Of a stretch of DNA of 64,000 nucleotides, positions 37,901 through 45,593 are shown piece by piece. The stretch is taken from the NCBI GenBank assembly GCA_019637195.1, contig JAHBWA010000019.1, positions 1 through 64,000 on the forward strand, written 5' to 3'. The notes under the pieces were generated by a model. That model saw only the letters and a program-made list of their open reading frames with translations. It searched no databases and was not told where the DNA came from. Source of the DNA: Labilithrix sp. Lineage in GTDB: Bacteria > Myxococcota_A > Polyangia > Polyangiales > Polyangiaceae. A program made the translations under genes and the position numbers. Position 1 is the first letter of the stretch; each line of letters begins with the position of its first letter.

Positions 37901-38095
37901 GCGACGGGGCCCGGCGCCGTCGGCAACCGCACGATCGGAGCCTCCGCGCTCGGCGGGATGCTCTTCGGCACCGTGTTCGGCGTGATCGTCGTGCCCGGTC
38001 TCTACGTCGTCTTCGCGACGCTCGCCGGCGGTCGAAAGCTCGTCCGCGACGAGGAGGACGAGCCCCTGAGCGAGGATCTGGCCCGCCATGTCTGA
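34934..38095 (+). CDS. RND multidrug efflux pump (AcrB/MexB-like)
   Basis: A 1053-residue inner-membrane proton antiporter of the HAE-1 type, full length for the family. TM1 is at the N-terminus (LAIVLSLLLVFGGGLAM). The proton relay in TM4 reads VVDNAIVVVEAV, with Asp410 and Asn411 where AcrB has two Asp (407/408); the TM10 Lys is present (GKNAVLIVELA, Lys939). Porter-domain features such as FPGASADVLVQSS and GSRQYAMRVWLNPDKM are intact. It exports compounds from the periplasm or membrane with the adaptor and channel encoded on either side. The gap to the adaptor gene is 65 bases; the stop overlaps the next start by 8 bases. Confidence 0.95.
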   Translation: MLTTKLIQRPVLAIVLSLLLVFGGGLAMRSRPVSQFPEVSPPRVMVSLTFPGASADVLVQSSLITLERAINGVPGMSYMISDATSAGEATIQVVFDLDADPNQAVVNVKNRIDQVMNRLPALVQLEGVVVNRVQPSMLMYVNLFSAEKTADQKFLYNFANANLLPELSRVSGISQTQILGSRQYAMRVWLNPDKMRAYNVSTEEVMKAIGEQSVIGSPGRLGQATGQKAQSLEYVLVYQGRYSKPEQYEDVILRANEDGEMLRLKDVARVELGSEFFDIYSNLDGHPSAAIVLKQTYGSNARDVIADVKAKLEELKRTTFPAGMDYEINYDVSSFLDASIEKVLHTLAEAFALVALVVFVFLGDWRSTLIPILAVPVSLVGTFVFMQAFGISINLITLFALVLSIGIVVDNAIVVVEAVHVKLREGRSPYRAVKEVLGEISGAILAITLMMTAVFVPVAFMSGPVGIFYRQFSITMAASIVLSGVVALTLTPVLCAMLLRSTHGAKRRGPVGVLLDAFDRAFDRGTGAYSRALARIVDRRVVTFVMLLFFSAGALELSRVVPAGFVPNEDQGMIYAIVQTPPGTTLERTNDVARALQDLAKEVDGVGSVSSLAGYEILTEGRGSNAGTCLINLKGWSERTRSVTSIIEELEVKAKDLGAVVEFFEPPAVPGYGAASGFSLRLLDKNNETDYQAFDRVNKELMDRLRARKELTGLFTFFAADYPQYEVVIDNELAMQKGVSIKTAMDNLDILVGSTYEQGFIRFGNFFKVYAQAAPEYRRFPSDVLSLYVKSERGEMVPYSAFTKLVKTQGPNEITRYDMYNSAAIRGGPAKGYTSGDAIRAVREVAAETLPRGYDIAWEGLSFDEAKRGNEAVLVFIVVLAFVYMVLAGQYESFLLPLSVILSLPAGVFGALLLLRLLGLANDIYAQVGLVMLVGLLGKNAVLIVELAVQRHRRGATIVAAAVEGARARLRPILMTSFAFIAGLVPLVIATGPGAVGNRTIGASALGGMLFGTVFGVIVVPGLYVVFATLAGGRKLVRDEEDEPLSEDLARHV

Positions 38096-39599
38096 GCATC
38101 GAAGGGGCCTCCGCCCGCTCCTCGTGGGCGCGCTCGCGGCGATCCTCTCCGCCGGCGTGACCGGGTGCGCGCCGTCGCTGGAGGGGAACGAGCCGAAGGA
38201 GGCGAACAAGACGACGCCCGCGCGCTTCGGCGGCGGCGCCGCCGCGGACGGAGAGGCCGGGACGCCGACGGCCACGAGCGCGGCGCAGAAGACCTGGGGC
38301 GAGCTGTTCACGAGCCCCGAGCTGCGCGCGCTCATCGCCGCGGCCCTGGCGAACAACCGTGAGCTCAACGTCCAGCTCCAGGAGATCATCGTCGCTCGAA
38401 ACGAGGCGTCGGCTCGCCGGGGCGAGGTGCTCCCGCGCGTCGGCGCGGGCGCCCGCGCGGGCGTCGAGAAGGTCGGCGAGCGCACGAGCCAGGGCGCCAG
38501 CGACGCGGCGACGGGGCTCCCGAAGAACCTCGGAGACTTCTCCTTCGGCCTCAACGCGTCGTGGGAGGTCGACGTCTGGAAGAAGCTGCGGAGCGCGGCG
38601 AAGGCAGCAGGGCTCCGCTACCTCGCCACCGTCGAAGCGAGGAACTTCATGGTCACCCAGGTCGTCGCCGAGATCGCCCGCTCGTACTACGAGCTGCTCG
38701 CCCTCGACGCGCAGATCGACATCCTGACGCGGAACGTCGCCCTCCAGACGCGCGCCCTCGAGGTCGTGAAGCTCGAGAAGCTGGCGGCCCGCGTGACCGA
38801 GCTCGCGGTGCAGCGCTTCGAGGCGGAGGTGCTGAAGAACGAGAGCCGGCTCTACGATCTCGAGCAGGAGCGCGTCCAGACGGAGAACCGGATCAACTTC
38901 CTCGTCGGGCGCTATCCACGACCCGTTCGTCGCAGCGCCGCGGCCTTCGCGATGCCCCCTCCGGAGGGGCTCCGCGCCGGGCTCCCGTCGCAGCTGCTCG
39001 AGAACCGGCCCGACGTCCGCGCGGCGGAGCTCGAGCTCGAGGCCTCGAAGCTCGACGTGAAGGCGGCGAAGGCGGCCTTCTACCCCGCGCTCAGCATCGA
39101 CGCGGGCGCGGGCTACCGCTCGTTCAACGCCGCTCACCTCCTGACGACGCCGGAGTCGCTCGCCTATGGGGTCGCGGGCAACCTCACGGCGCCGCTCCTG
39201 AACCGCGCGGCGATCACCGCGCAGTACCGATCCGCCAACGCGAGGCAGATCCAGGCCGTGCTCCGCTACGAGATGACGCTGCTCCAGGCGTTCACCGACG
39301 TCACGAACCAGCTCGCGCGCCTCGAGAACCTGCGCGAGAGCTACGCGCGGCAGTCGAGGCAGGTCGCGACGCTCGGACAGGCGGTCGAGGTCTCGGGCAT
39401 CCTCTTCCAGTCCGCGCGTGCAGACTACATGGAGGTGCTCCTGACCCGCCGTGACTCGCTCGAGGCCGAGATGGACCTCGTCGAGACGAAGCGGCGCCGG
39501 CTCCAGGCGGTGGTCGATCTCTACCAGGCCCTCGGCGGGGGCTGGCGCGGGGGAGCCGAGCCCGACGCCGCCTCGGGGGCACGAGGAGCTCCCCCGTGA
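38088..39599 (+). CDS. Outer-membrane efflux channel lipoprotein (TolC/NodT family)
   Basis: A 503-aa protein with signal and lipobox GVTGC. Two OEP repeats are visible: ELRALIAAALANNRELNVQLQ starts the first, and LLENRPDVRAAELELEASKLDVKAAKAAFYPAL starts the second, each followed by beta-strand and long-helix patterns. The lipid anchor is usual for the OprM/NodT branch. It forms the exit duct of the tripartite pump. The start overlaps the pump gene. Its stop is only 4 bases from the stop of the converging RCC1 gene, leaving no room for a terminator. Confidence 0.93.
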   Translation: MSEHRRGLRPLLVGALAAILSAGVTGCAPSLEGNEPKEANKTTPARFGGGAAADGEAGTPTATSAAQKTWGELFTSPELRALIAAALANNRELNVQLQEIIVARNEASARRGEVLPRVGAGARAGVEKVGERTSQGASDAATGLPKNLGDFSFGLNASWEVDVWKKLRSAAKAAGLRYLATVEARNFMVTQVVAEIARSYYELLALDAQIDILTRNVALQTRALEVVKLEKLAARVTELAVQRFEAEVLKNESRLYDLEQERVQTENRINFLVGRYPRPVRRSAAAFAMPPPEGLRAGLPSQLLENRPDVRAAELELEASKLDVKAAKAAFYPALSIDAGAGYRSFNAAHLLTTPESLAYGVAGNLTAPLLNRAAITAQYRSANARQIQAVLRYEMTLLQAFTDVTNQLARLENLRESYARQSRQVATLGQAVEVSGILFQSARADYMEVLLTRRDSLEAEMDLVETKRRRLQAVVDLYQALGGGWRGGAEPDAASGARGAPP

Positions 39600-39603
39600 C
39601 CGG

Positions 39604-40860
39604 TCAGAGCTTGAGCTCGACGGATCCCGCCGAGCTCGCGAGGTGGCTCGAGGCGACCCCGAGCTGGCCCGCGTGGTTGGAGCCCCAGCATCGGAGCGAG
39701 CCGGCGGAGCTGAGCGCGCACCAGGGCTCGAGGCGCACCGCGTCGCTCACGCGCGGCATCTCGTCGAAGTGGTAGACGCCGGCGATGACGGCGAGGCACC
39801 GGACCTTGCCGTTCGTGAACAGCAAGCAGTTGCCGGCGACGTCCTCGACGTCGGACATCAATCGCCCCGGCTCATCGGGCGCCGGGTCGAGGACCCTCGC
39901 GGGGTTATACGACGGCATGTTCCCCAACCCCACCCCCCAGAACCACAGCGTCTTGTCCTCCGCGAGGGCGAAGGTGAACGTGTTCGCCTGGACCTTCTTG
40001 ATGCCGCTCAGCCCCTCGACGCGCGTCGGGCTCGTGATCGCGTTGAACAGCATCCCGTTCCCCGTCAGCGAGCCCGTGCCCCAGCACCATACCTCGCCGT
40101 TCTTCACGGCGCAGGTGACGTTGGCGCCGGTCGAGACCTGATCCGCGGTGAAGTCGGGGATCGCTCGTGGCACCTGCTGGGCCACGCCTCCCGACGTGCC
40201 CATTCCGAGGACGCCGCTCGGGTTCTCTCCCCAGCACGCGACGCGCCCGTCGGTCAGCACCGCGCAGGAGTGACTCGGGCCCACGGAGACGTCGGCGACG
40301 CCGGTGAGGAGCGGCTCGGCGGGGACGCTCGCCGTCGTGGCGCTCGAGCCGTAGGTCCCGCCCCAGCACTTCAGATCGTCGTCGGCCGTGACGCCGCAGA
40401 TCGTGGGCCTGGCAGGGCCGGCGGTTCGAATCACCTTGAAGGTGTGCGCGTCCGGCGCGTCGATCGGGAACGCCTTGAACGTCGTCCCCATCGCGACGGG
40501 CGGCGTGACGTCCCCCCGACCGAGCTGGCCGGTGTTGTTGAGGCCCCAGCACTCGACCGTCGTCCCGGTCGAGCGCTGCACGCGCGCGCAGAAGGTGCCG
40601 CCCTGTGCCCAGACGTCCAGGACGACGGGCGCGCCGGCGTCGCCGCCGCCGTCCCACGTGATCCGCCGGTCGGGCGCGGCGTCGGACGCGTCGCCGGCGT
40701 CCGCCTCGGCGCTGCCCGCGTCACCGCGGGGCGCTCCGGAGTCTCGATCGTCGGCAGGCGGCGCGGCGTCGGCCGGCGCGTCCGGATCGCTGCCGCACGC
40801 GGCGAGGAGCCGGACGAGGACGCATGCCGCCGAGAACGTCGTCAGGTGAAGCTTGCTCAT
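39604..40860 (-). CDS. RCC1-repeat lipoprotein (left operon, last gene)
   Basis: A 418-aa protein with signal, lipobox LLAAC and an Asp/Ala-rich linker (DAAPPADDRDSGAPRGDAG). The rest shows seven repeats ending in CWG or a variant (VECWGLNNTGQLG, LKCWGG, VACWGENPSGVLG, VWCWGTG, LWFWGVG, VRC, LRCWGSNHAGQLG), enough for one closed seven-blade RCC1-type propeller. Most blades have a Cys pair about 9-13 residues apart (SCAVLTDGRVAC), pointing to intra-blade disulphides in an exported protein. Two blades have lost the pair. RCC1 propellers bind proteins; the partner is unknown. It lies 59 bases after the IgGFc-type gene. Confidence 0.85.
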   Translation of the reverse strand: MSKLHLTTFSAACVLVRLLAACGSDPDAPADAAPPADDRDSGAPRGDAGSAEADAGDASDAAPDRRITWDGGGDAGAPVVLDVWAQGGTFCARVQRSTGTTVECWGLNNTGQLGRGDVTPPVAMGTTFKAFPIDAPDAHTFKVIRTAGPARPTICGVTADDDLKCWGGTYGSSATTASVPAEPLLTGVADVSVGPSHSCAVLTDGRVACWGENPSGVLGMGTSGGVAQQVPRAIPDFTADQVSTGANVTCAVKNGEVWCWGTGSLTGNGMLFNAITSPTRVEGLSGIKKVQANTFTFALAEDKTLWFWGVGLGNMPSYNPARVLDPAPDEPGRLMSDVEDVAGNCLLFTNGKVRCLAVIAGVYHFDEMPRVSDAVRLEPWCALSSAGSLRCWGSNHAGQLGVASSHLASSAGSVELKL

Positions 40861-40919
40861 GGTGTGACACTCGCTGAGGGACGCAGTCCGCTGCGCCGTT
40901 CGAAGAATGGATGCGTCGA

Positions 40920-42821
40920 CTATCGTGGGACCGAGATGGGCGCGTCCGAGATCGCGCGGAGCCCCGCGCCGCCCGGGTAGGCGTAGCTGGCGGCGAGATC
41001 GAGCCCCCAGACGGTGAGCCCGAAGGGCTCCTTGCTGCGGATCTCGTGTCGCCCGTTGTTGCAGGTGCCCGCGGCGAACTGCTGAGGCTCGCCTCTGCGC
41101 ACGAGGGTGACGCGGGCGTACTGGAAGCGCCCCTCCGCGTCGATCGGCCTCCAGTCGGTGATCGTCCCCGCGCAGTCGAGGACGACGTCCTCGAAGCCGG
41201 CCCCGCGGTCCTGACGAACGACGACCAGCGTCGTGTAGCCGTAGGTCACGTCCGTGAAGAACGTGTACGCGTCGAGGTACTGCCGTGCGGGGACCACGTT
41301 GACGAACTCGGGGTCTCCGATCTGTCCGCCGAGCGGGCCCGCGCCGTCGCCGTAGCTCAGGCTCGACATGTAGCTGGCCAAGTAGAACGGGTGGTGTTCG
41401 TCCTGGCTCTTGACGACGAAGGGCTCGGCTGTCCAGAACGTCACCGCCTCGCCTTGCGACAGAGCGATGGGGGCGCCTGGGGGACGCCTGGGCTGATACT
41501 CCAGCGCCGTCCCGTCGGCCGCGCCGATGAGGCGCCACGGGGCGGACTCTTGCGCCGCCGTCTCGGCGCTGCCGAGGCGCAGGCGCTTGCGGTCCTCGTA
41601 GCGAACGCCGGCGTACTCGGTGCCCCACGCTCGGATCGGGGGGATCTGTTGCTGAGTGACGTCGCAACAGCAGGTACCGAACGTGGTGGGGAAGACCGAG
41701 CAGTTCGAGCCGCCGAAGACCGCGATGGGCTTGTCGGACTCGATCGGGGCTCCCGCGAGCTTGTTGTGCGCCGCGAACTGGAGGACCTCGCCCTTCGCGA
41801 GCTTGAAGATCTGCGAGCGCTCGTCGCTGCTCGGAGAGCCCCCGGGGAGCTTGGCGAGGTCGTGACGGATCCGAACTTCGGTGTCGTCGTTCGCGGCGAC
41901 GATCTGGAGCGTCGGCTCTTGCGGCGACGTCCCGCGATCGTCCGGATCCCACCCGTCCACGGCGAGATACTTCGTGTCCCACGAGCTGGTCGGCAAGAGG
42001 ACGGTGGCCGCGGGGATGTAGCTCTCGGCGCCGCCGTAGGGGAAGATCGAGTATGCGCTGACCGGCAGGTCCGTGGCGATGTGGAACGCCGCGCCGAAGC
42101 CCGAGCGGAGAGGGATCGTGGCCTCCTCCGACTCCAGCGCTGCGGGCAGCGGACAGCTGACGTGGTCCCGGACGGAAGGCGGCGGAACGAGGTTCTGGTA
42201 CAAGAAGACGATGGCGACCTCTCCCGGGGGGAGAGGGCCGTCGAGGATCTCGTAGTCGACCTCGCCTCCGGTCACGCGAGGGATGGCGATGCTCCGCGAG
42301 AGGTCGAGCGCCTCCCCCTTGTGCTCGACCCGAACGTTCACGGGGAGGCTCCACGTGTTCGCGATGAACGCGGCGAAGCAAGAGCCGCGGTGGTCTTCCC
42401 TCACGCTGCCGGCCGATGAGCGCAGCGTGGCGACGGCGGGGGTCGCCCAGAAGGAGCAGCCGATCGTCCCCTCGTTGCTCTCGGCGCTCGCGCACGCTGG
42501 GACGCACGCGCCGTCCGCGCACCCCGCGTCGGGCGGGCACTTGCGAATGACATCGCCGGTGCAGCCGCTCAGGACCGAGTGCAGGTCGCGAGAGCAGGTC
42601 GCGGTCTCGCACGCGGTGCTCTGCGCATCGGCTTCGCCGAATGTGCCGGTGTTCGGCGGCTCGACGAAGGATGGGCGATCCGTCGTCCCGCAGGCGACCA
42701 TCACGCTCGCTCCGCAGGCGATCGCGAGGCCGCACGAGACGATCGAGCGTCGCGTGAGCCATCCGCTCGCGGTGGTGGAGGCGGCTCGGCCGAAAGACTC
42801 GCTGGTACGACGCGCTCTCAT
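40920..42821 (-). CDS. IgGFc-binding-type lipoprotein (left operon)
   Basis: A 633-aa protein with a basic N-terminus, hydrophobic signal and lipobox VMVAC. A Cys-rich section (residues 65-115; TCSRDLHSVLSGC, CPPDAGCADGACVPAC) precedes a large beta-rich region matching the IgGFc-binding N-terminal domain family (AYSIFPYGGAESYIPAATVL, PIAVFGGSNCSVFP, GTCCCDVTQQQIPP). Such domains occur in eukaryotic mucin-associated FCGBP and in secreted bacterial proteins and suggest adhesion. GAGGAT precedes the ATG. It lies 100 bases after the upstream RCC1 gene on the same strand. Confidence 0.82.
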   Translation of the reverse strand: MRARRTSESFGRAASTTASGWLTRRSIVSCGLAIACGASVMVACGTTDRPSFVEPPNTGTFGEADAQSTACETATCSRDLHSVLSGCTGDVIRKCPPDAGCADGACVPACASAESNEGTIGCSFWATPAVATLRSSAGSVREDHRGSCFAAFIANTWSLPVNVRVEHKGEALDLSRSIAIPRVTGGEVDYEILDGPLPPGEVAIVFLYQNLVPPPSVRDHVSCPLPAALESEEATIPLRSGFGAAFHIATDLPVSAYSIFPYGGAESYIPAATVLLPTSSWDTKYLAVDGWDPDDRGTSPQEPTLQIVAANDDTEVRIRHDLAKLPGGSPSSDERSQIFKLAKGEVLQFAAHNKLAGAPIESDKPIAVFGGSNCSVFPTTFGTCCCDVTQQQIPPIRAWGTEYAGVRYEDRKRLRLGSAETAAQESAPWRLIGAADGTALEYQPRRPPGAPIALSQGEAVTFWTAEPFVVKSQDEHHPFYLASYMSSLSYGDGAGPLGGQIGDPEFVNVVPARQYLDAYTFFTDVTYGYTTLVVVRQDRGAGFEDVVLDCAGTITDWRPIDAEGRFQYARVTLVRRGEPQQFAAGTCNNGRHEIRSKEPFGLTVWGLDLAASYAYPGGAGLRAISDAPISVPR

Positions 42822-42921
42822 GTGTACATCCTCGAAAGTGAGCTCGATGCTCGCGTCCCCGCTACACGCGCGGTGGTCCGTCCGCGGCGCGCGTAGGGTC
42901 GCGCGCTCCATCGCTGGCGGC

Positions 42922-44373
42922 TCAGAAGACGACCCTCTCCGGCCGGTAGTGCGAGGCGTCGTCCTTCGTGCCGACCCCGAGCTGCCCCGCGGAGTTGTCA
43001 CCCCAGCACTGCACGGAGCCGTCCTCGAGGAGGGCACACGTGGTTTGGTCCATCGTCGCGATCTGAACGACGCGAGCGTCCGTCGCCCCCTTCGTCTCGA
43101 GCTCGAGCCCCGCGACGAGGACCGGGATGAGCGTGAGCTCGGCGTCGCCGCTGCCGAGCTGTCCGCGCGTGTTGTCACCCCAGCAGTACGCGCGGCCTCG
43201 CTGGTCGACGGCGCAGGTCGTGAGGTTGCTCGCGGCCATCTCTCGGATCGCCTCCGCGCCCATCAGCGAGACGGGGGACGGGGAGAAGACGTCGATCCTC
43301 GAGCTGTTACCGACCGCGCCGGTCGCGTTCCGTCCCCAGCACCACACGCTGCCCTGCGCGAGCGCGCAGGCGTGGCCCTCCCCCGCGACGAGCCGCGTGG
43401 CGTGGTGAAGGTCGGGGATCTCGCGAGGCTCTTCGTCGGGCGAGAACGAGGTCTCTCGCCCGAGCGCGTCCCGCTGAGCGGAGTTGAGCTCGTGCCAGTC
43501 ACCCCCGCCCCAGGAGAGGACGTCGCCGTCGTCACGCAACGCGAATCCGACGCGCCCAGTCCCGGCCCCCGCGACCACGCGGTGGTAGCGGAGGTTCACC
43601 GGGCCGGCGACGCCGATCGGTCTCGGGAGGTACCCGCGGCCGAGTTGCAGGGCGGAGTTGTCACCCCAGCAGTGCATCCCGGCGCCTTCTCCGTCGGGTC
43701 CCAGCTCGCCGGTCGCGCACGCGAACGTCCCGGCCACGTCCACGCGGGTGGCGGGAGGCAGCCCCTGGACCCGCGAGGCGCTCGTGTGGGCGTCCGCGTC
43801 GAAGACGACCCGGTCCGCGCCCCGCCCGAGCTGGCCGGACGTGTTGGCGCCCCAGCACGCGACGGAGCCGTCCGAGCGGCGCGCGCAGCTCGTCCCGGCG
43901 CTGCTTCGCCCGGAGACGCTGATCTGGGTGACGTCCGTGAGGTCCGCGACGGTCACGGGCGTGGCGGAGGACGGGGCGCCCGAGCCACCGCCGTCCGGAG
44001 CGCCCGCGTCGGCGGGCATCGGCGTCTCCGCGCCGAGCTGGCCGCTCGCGTTGCTGCCCCAGCACCGGACCGACTTGTCGGAGAGGAGCGCGCAGGCGTG
44101 CCCTCCGCCGCTCGCCGAGAGCGCGGTGACGCACGGCGAGACCTTGCACGTGACCTCGCCGGAGAAGCTCGGCGAAGGCGCGCCGCCGTCGACGTCGACG
44201 ACTCCGCCGTCGACGTCGACGACGCCGCCGTCCGCAGCGGCGCCCGCGTCGTCGATGCTACCGACGGTGACGTCGTTGGTGTCCGAGCACGCTACCGAGA
44301 TCGTCCCCGCGGTGAGGAGCGCGAGCAGCGCAGCGCGACGCGCCGCGGGGGAGTTGTGGAGGGTAGAGGTCAC
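42922..44373 (-). CDS. RCC1-repeat lipoprotein (left operon)
   Basis: A 483-aa protein starting at GTG, with signal and lipobox TISVAC and a linker in which GGVVDVD is repeated through a 21-bp DNA repeat at 44182-44224. Seven RCC1 blades are visible (VRCWGSNASGQLG, VACWGANTSGQLG, MHCWGDNSALQLG, VLSWGGG, VWCWGRNATGAVG, AYCWGDNTRGQLG, VQCWGDNSAGQLG). Six carry a Cys pair and blade 4 has none. The matching gene in the right operon (62506-63894) also lacks the pair in blade 4. The start overlaps the upstream stop as GTGA, so translation is coupled. Confidence 0.87.
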   Translation of the reverse strand: MTSTLHNSPAARRAALLALLTAGTISVACSDTNDVTVGSIDDAGAAADGGVVDVDGGVVDVDGGAPSPSFSGEVTCKVSPCVTALSASGGGHACALLSDKSVRCWGSNASGQLGAETPMPADAGAPDGGGSGAPSSATPVTVADLTDVTQISVSGRSSAGTSCARRSDGSVACWGANTSGQLGRGADRVVFDADAHTSASRVQGLPPATRVDVAGTFACATGELGPDGEGAGMHCWGDNSALQLGRGYLPRPIGVAGPVNLRYHRVVAGAGTGRVGFALRDDGDVLSWGGGDWHELNSAQRDALGRETSFSPDEEPREIPDLHHATRLVAGEGHACALAQGSVWCWGRNATGAVGNSSRIDVFSPSPVSLMGAEAIREMAASNLTTCAVDQRGRAYCWGDNTRGQLGSGDAELTLIPVLVAGLELETKGATDARVVQIATMDQTTCALLEDGSVQCWGDNSAGQLGVGTKDDASHYRPERVVF

Positions 44374-45593
44374 TGCTTGCTTCCCTTGTCGACGTTGCGA
44401 CGGAGCGCGACGTTCTCGCCGACGACCCAGACGTCGTCGGGACCGCTGCCGGAGACCGCGTGCAGGTGGCTCGTGAGCACGTCCCAGGTGTTGGTGGTGG
44501 CGGTGATGGCGAGCTTCGCGCCGTCCCAGTGATGGATCCTGCCGTACGTCCCGGCGAACCAGACGTCGTTCGGTGCGCTCCCCCAGATGTCGGAGGTGCG
44601 CTTGGTGCCGCCGCTCATGATCACTCGCTCCTGAGACCACTTCAGGACCGGATCGGTCGCGCTCGCCGTTCCGTGCACGAAGCCGCCGCTGCCGCGCAGC
44701 CAGACATCGTGTCGATCGTAGGCCCACACGGACGAGAACTGGTTGCCAGAGCCGTAGTTCAGCACGCCGTCGCCGACGGTCTGGCGCTCCCAGCCAGCGC
44801 CCTTGTCGAGGAAGAGCGCGCCGCCGTAGGAGAGCCAGTCGGTCGAGTGGCCCGAGACCCAGACGTCGAAGCCCGAGCACCAGACGTGGTGGAGGTCGAG
44901 CATCGCGGCCGGGCTCGACGTGGTCCACGACGGGTGGCCGTCCTCTGCGGTGTCCCCGTTCCACCGGAGGACCGTGCCCGACGATCCGACGATCGTGAGG
45001 TTGCGCGGGTGGCCGTCGTCGCGAGCTCCCTCGCAGATGCCCAGCAGATCGGTCGTGACGCCGCTCGGGATCTCCGCCCAGCCCGTCCCGCCGGGGGCGC
45101 GGAAGATCGAGCCCTGGCCGCCGACGGCCCACAGGGCTCCTTCGTGATCCCCCCATACGCCGTAGAGGGGCTTCCCGGCGTCCCACACGACCGACCAGAG
45201 CGCCCCGTTCCAGCGGAGCACCAGGCCTTGCTCGCTGACCGCCCAGGCGTCGTTCGGGCCCGGCACCCAGACGTCCATCAGGGAGAGCGTCCCGCCGTCC
45301 GGGATCGGCAGCGGCGTCTTGCACCAGTCCACCGTGCAGGGATCGACGCCTGCGTCACCTCTCTCACCGACGGCGTCGCCGGGGTCCGCGTCGAGATCGG
45401 CCGCGCTGTCGAGACCGTCGTTCGGTCGCGATGCGTCCTCGACGGCGCGGGGGCCGCCGTCCGGCCCCGTCCACTCGGAGGCTCCCGTCCCGTCGTTCGC
45501 GCACGCGATGAGGAGCAGCACCGGCGCCGAGCCCCCCGCCGCGATGAGGAGCGCTCCGCGCGTGCCCATGGTTCTCAGGTTCGTCGCGCTCAT
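44370..45593 (-). CDS. Seven-blade beta-propeller lipoprotein, second of pair (left operon)
   Basis: A 407-aa protein with signal, lipobox LLLIAC and an Asp/Ala/Gly-rich linker. The body has seven repeats of about 45 residues built on xxWGxxxxDVWxVGxxGxxxxWxG: DVWVPGPNDAWAVSEQG, GVWGDHEGALWAVGGQG, LTIVGSSGTVLRWNG, HVWCSGFDVWVSGHS, SVWAYDRHDVWLRGSGG, DIWGSAPNDVWFAGTYG and AVSGSGPDDVWVVGENV. This fits one seven-blade propeller exposed outside the cytoplasm. No catalytic residues stand out. The start overlaps the upstream propeller stop by four bases. Confidence 0.82.
   Translation of the reverse strand: MSATNLRTMGTRGALLIAAGGSAPVLLLIACANDGTGASEWTGPDGGPRAVEDASRPNDGLDSAADLDADPGDAVGERGDAGVDPCTVDWCKTPLPIPDGGTLSLMDVWVPGPNDAWAVSEQGLVLRWNGALWSVVWDAGKPLYGVWGDHEGALWAVGGQGSIFRAPGGTGWAEIPSGVTTDLLGICEGARDDGHPRNLTIVGSSGTVLRWNGDTAEDGHPSWTTSSPAAMLDLHHVWCSGFDVWVSGHSTDWLSYGGALFLDKGAGWERQTVGDGVLNYGSGNQFSSVWAYDRHDVWLRGSGGFVHGTASATDPVLKWSQERVIMSGGTKRTSDIWGSAPNDVWFAGTYGRIHHWDGAKLAITATTNTWDVLTSHLHAVSGSGPDDVWVVGENVALRRNVDKGSKQ

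Noticed and set aside
34355..38554. Long open frame opposite the RND operon
   Set aside because: The plus strand encodes adaptor, pump and channel with intact motifs; the opposite frame is an artefact of high GC.
40423..40432. GGTTCGAATC, resembling a tRNA T-loop
   Set aside because: It lies inside the RCC1 gene at 39604-40860, and no acceptor stem, anticodon arm or D-arm can be placed around it.
44182..44224. 21-bp repeat as a mobile or regulatory element
   Set aside because: It lies in frame in the lipoprotein linker and simply encodes GGVVDVD repeats.
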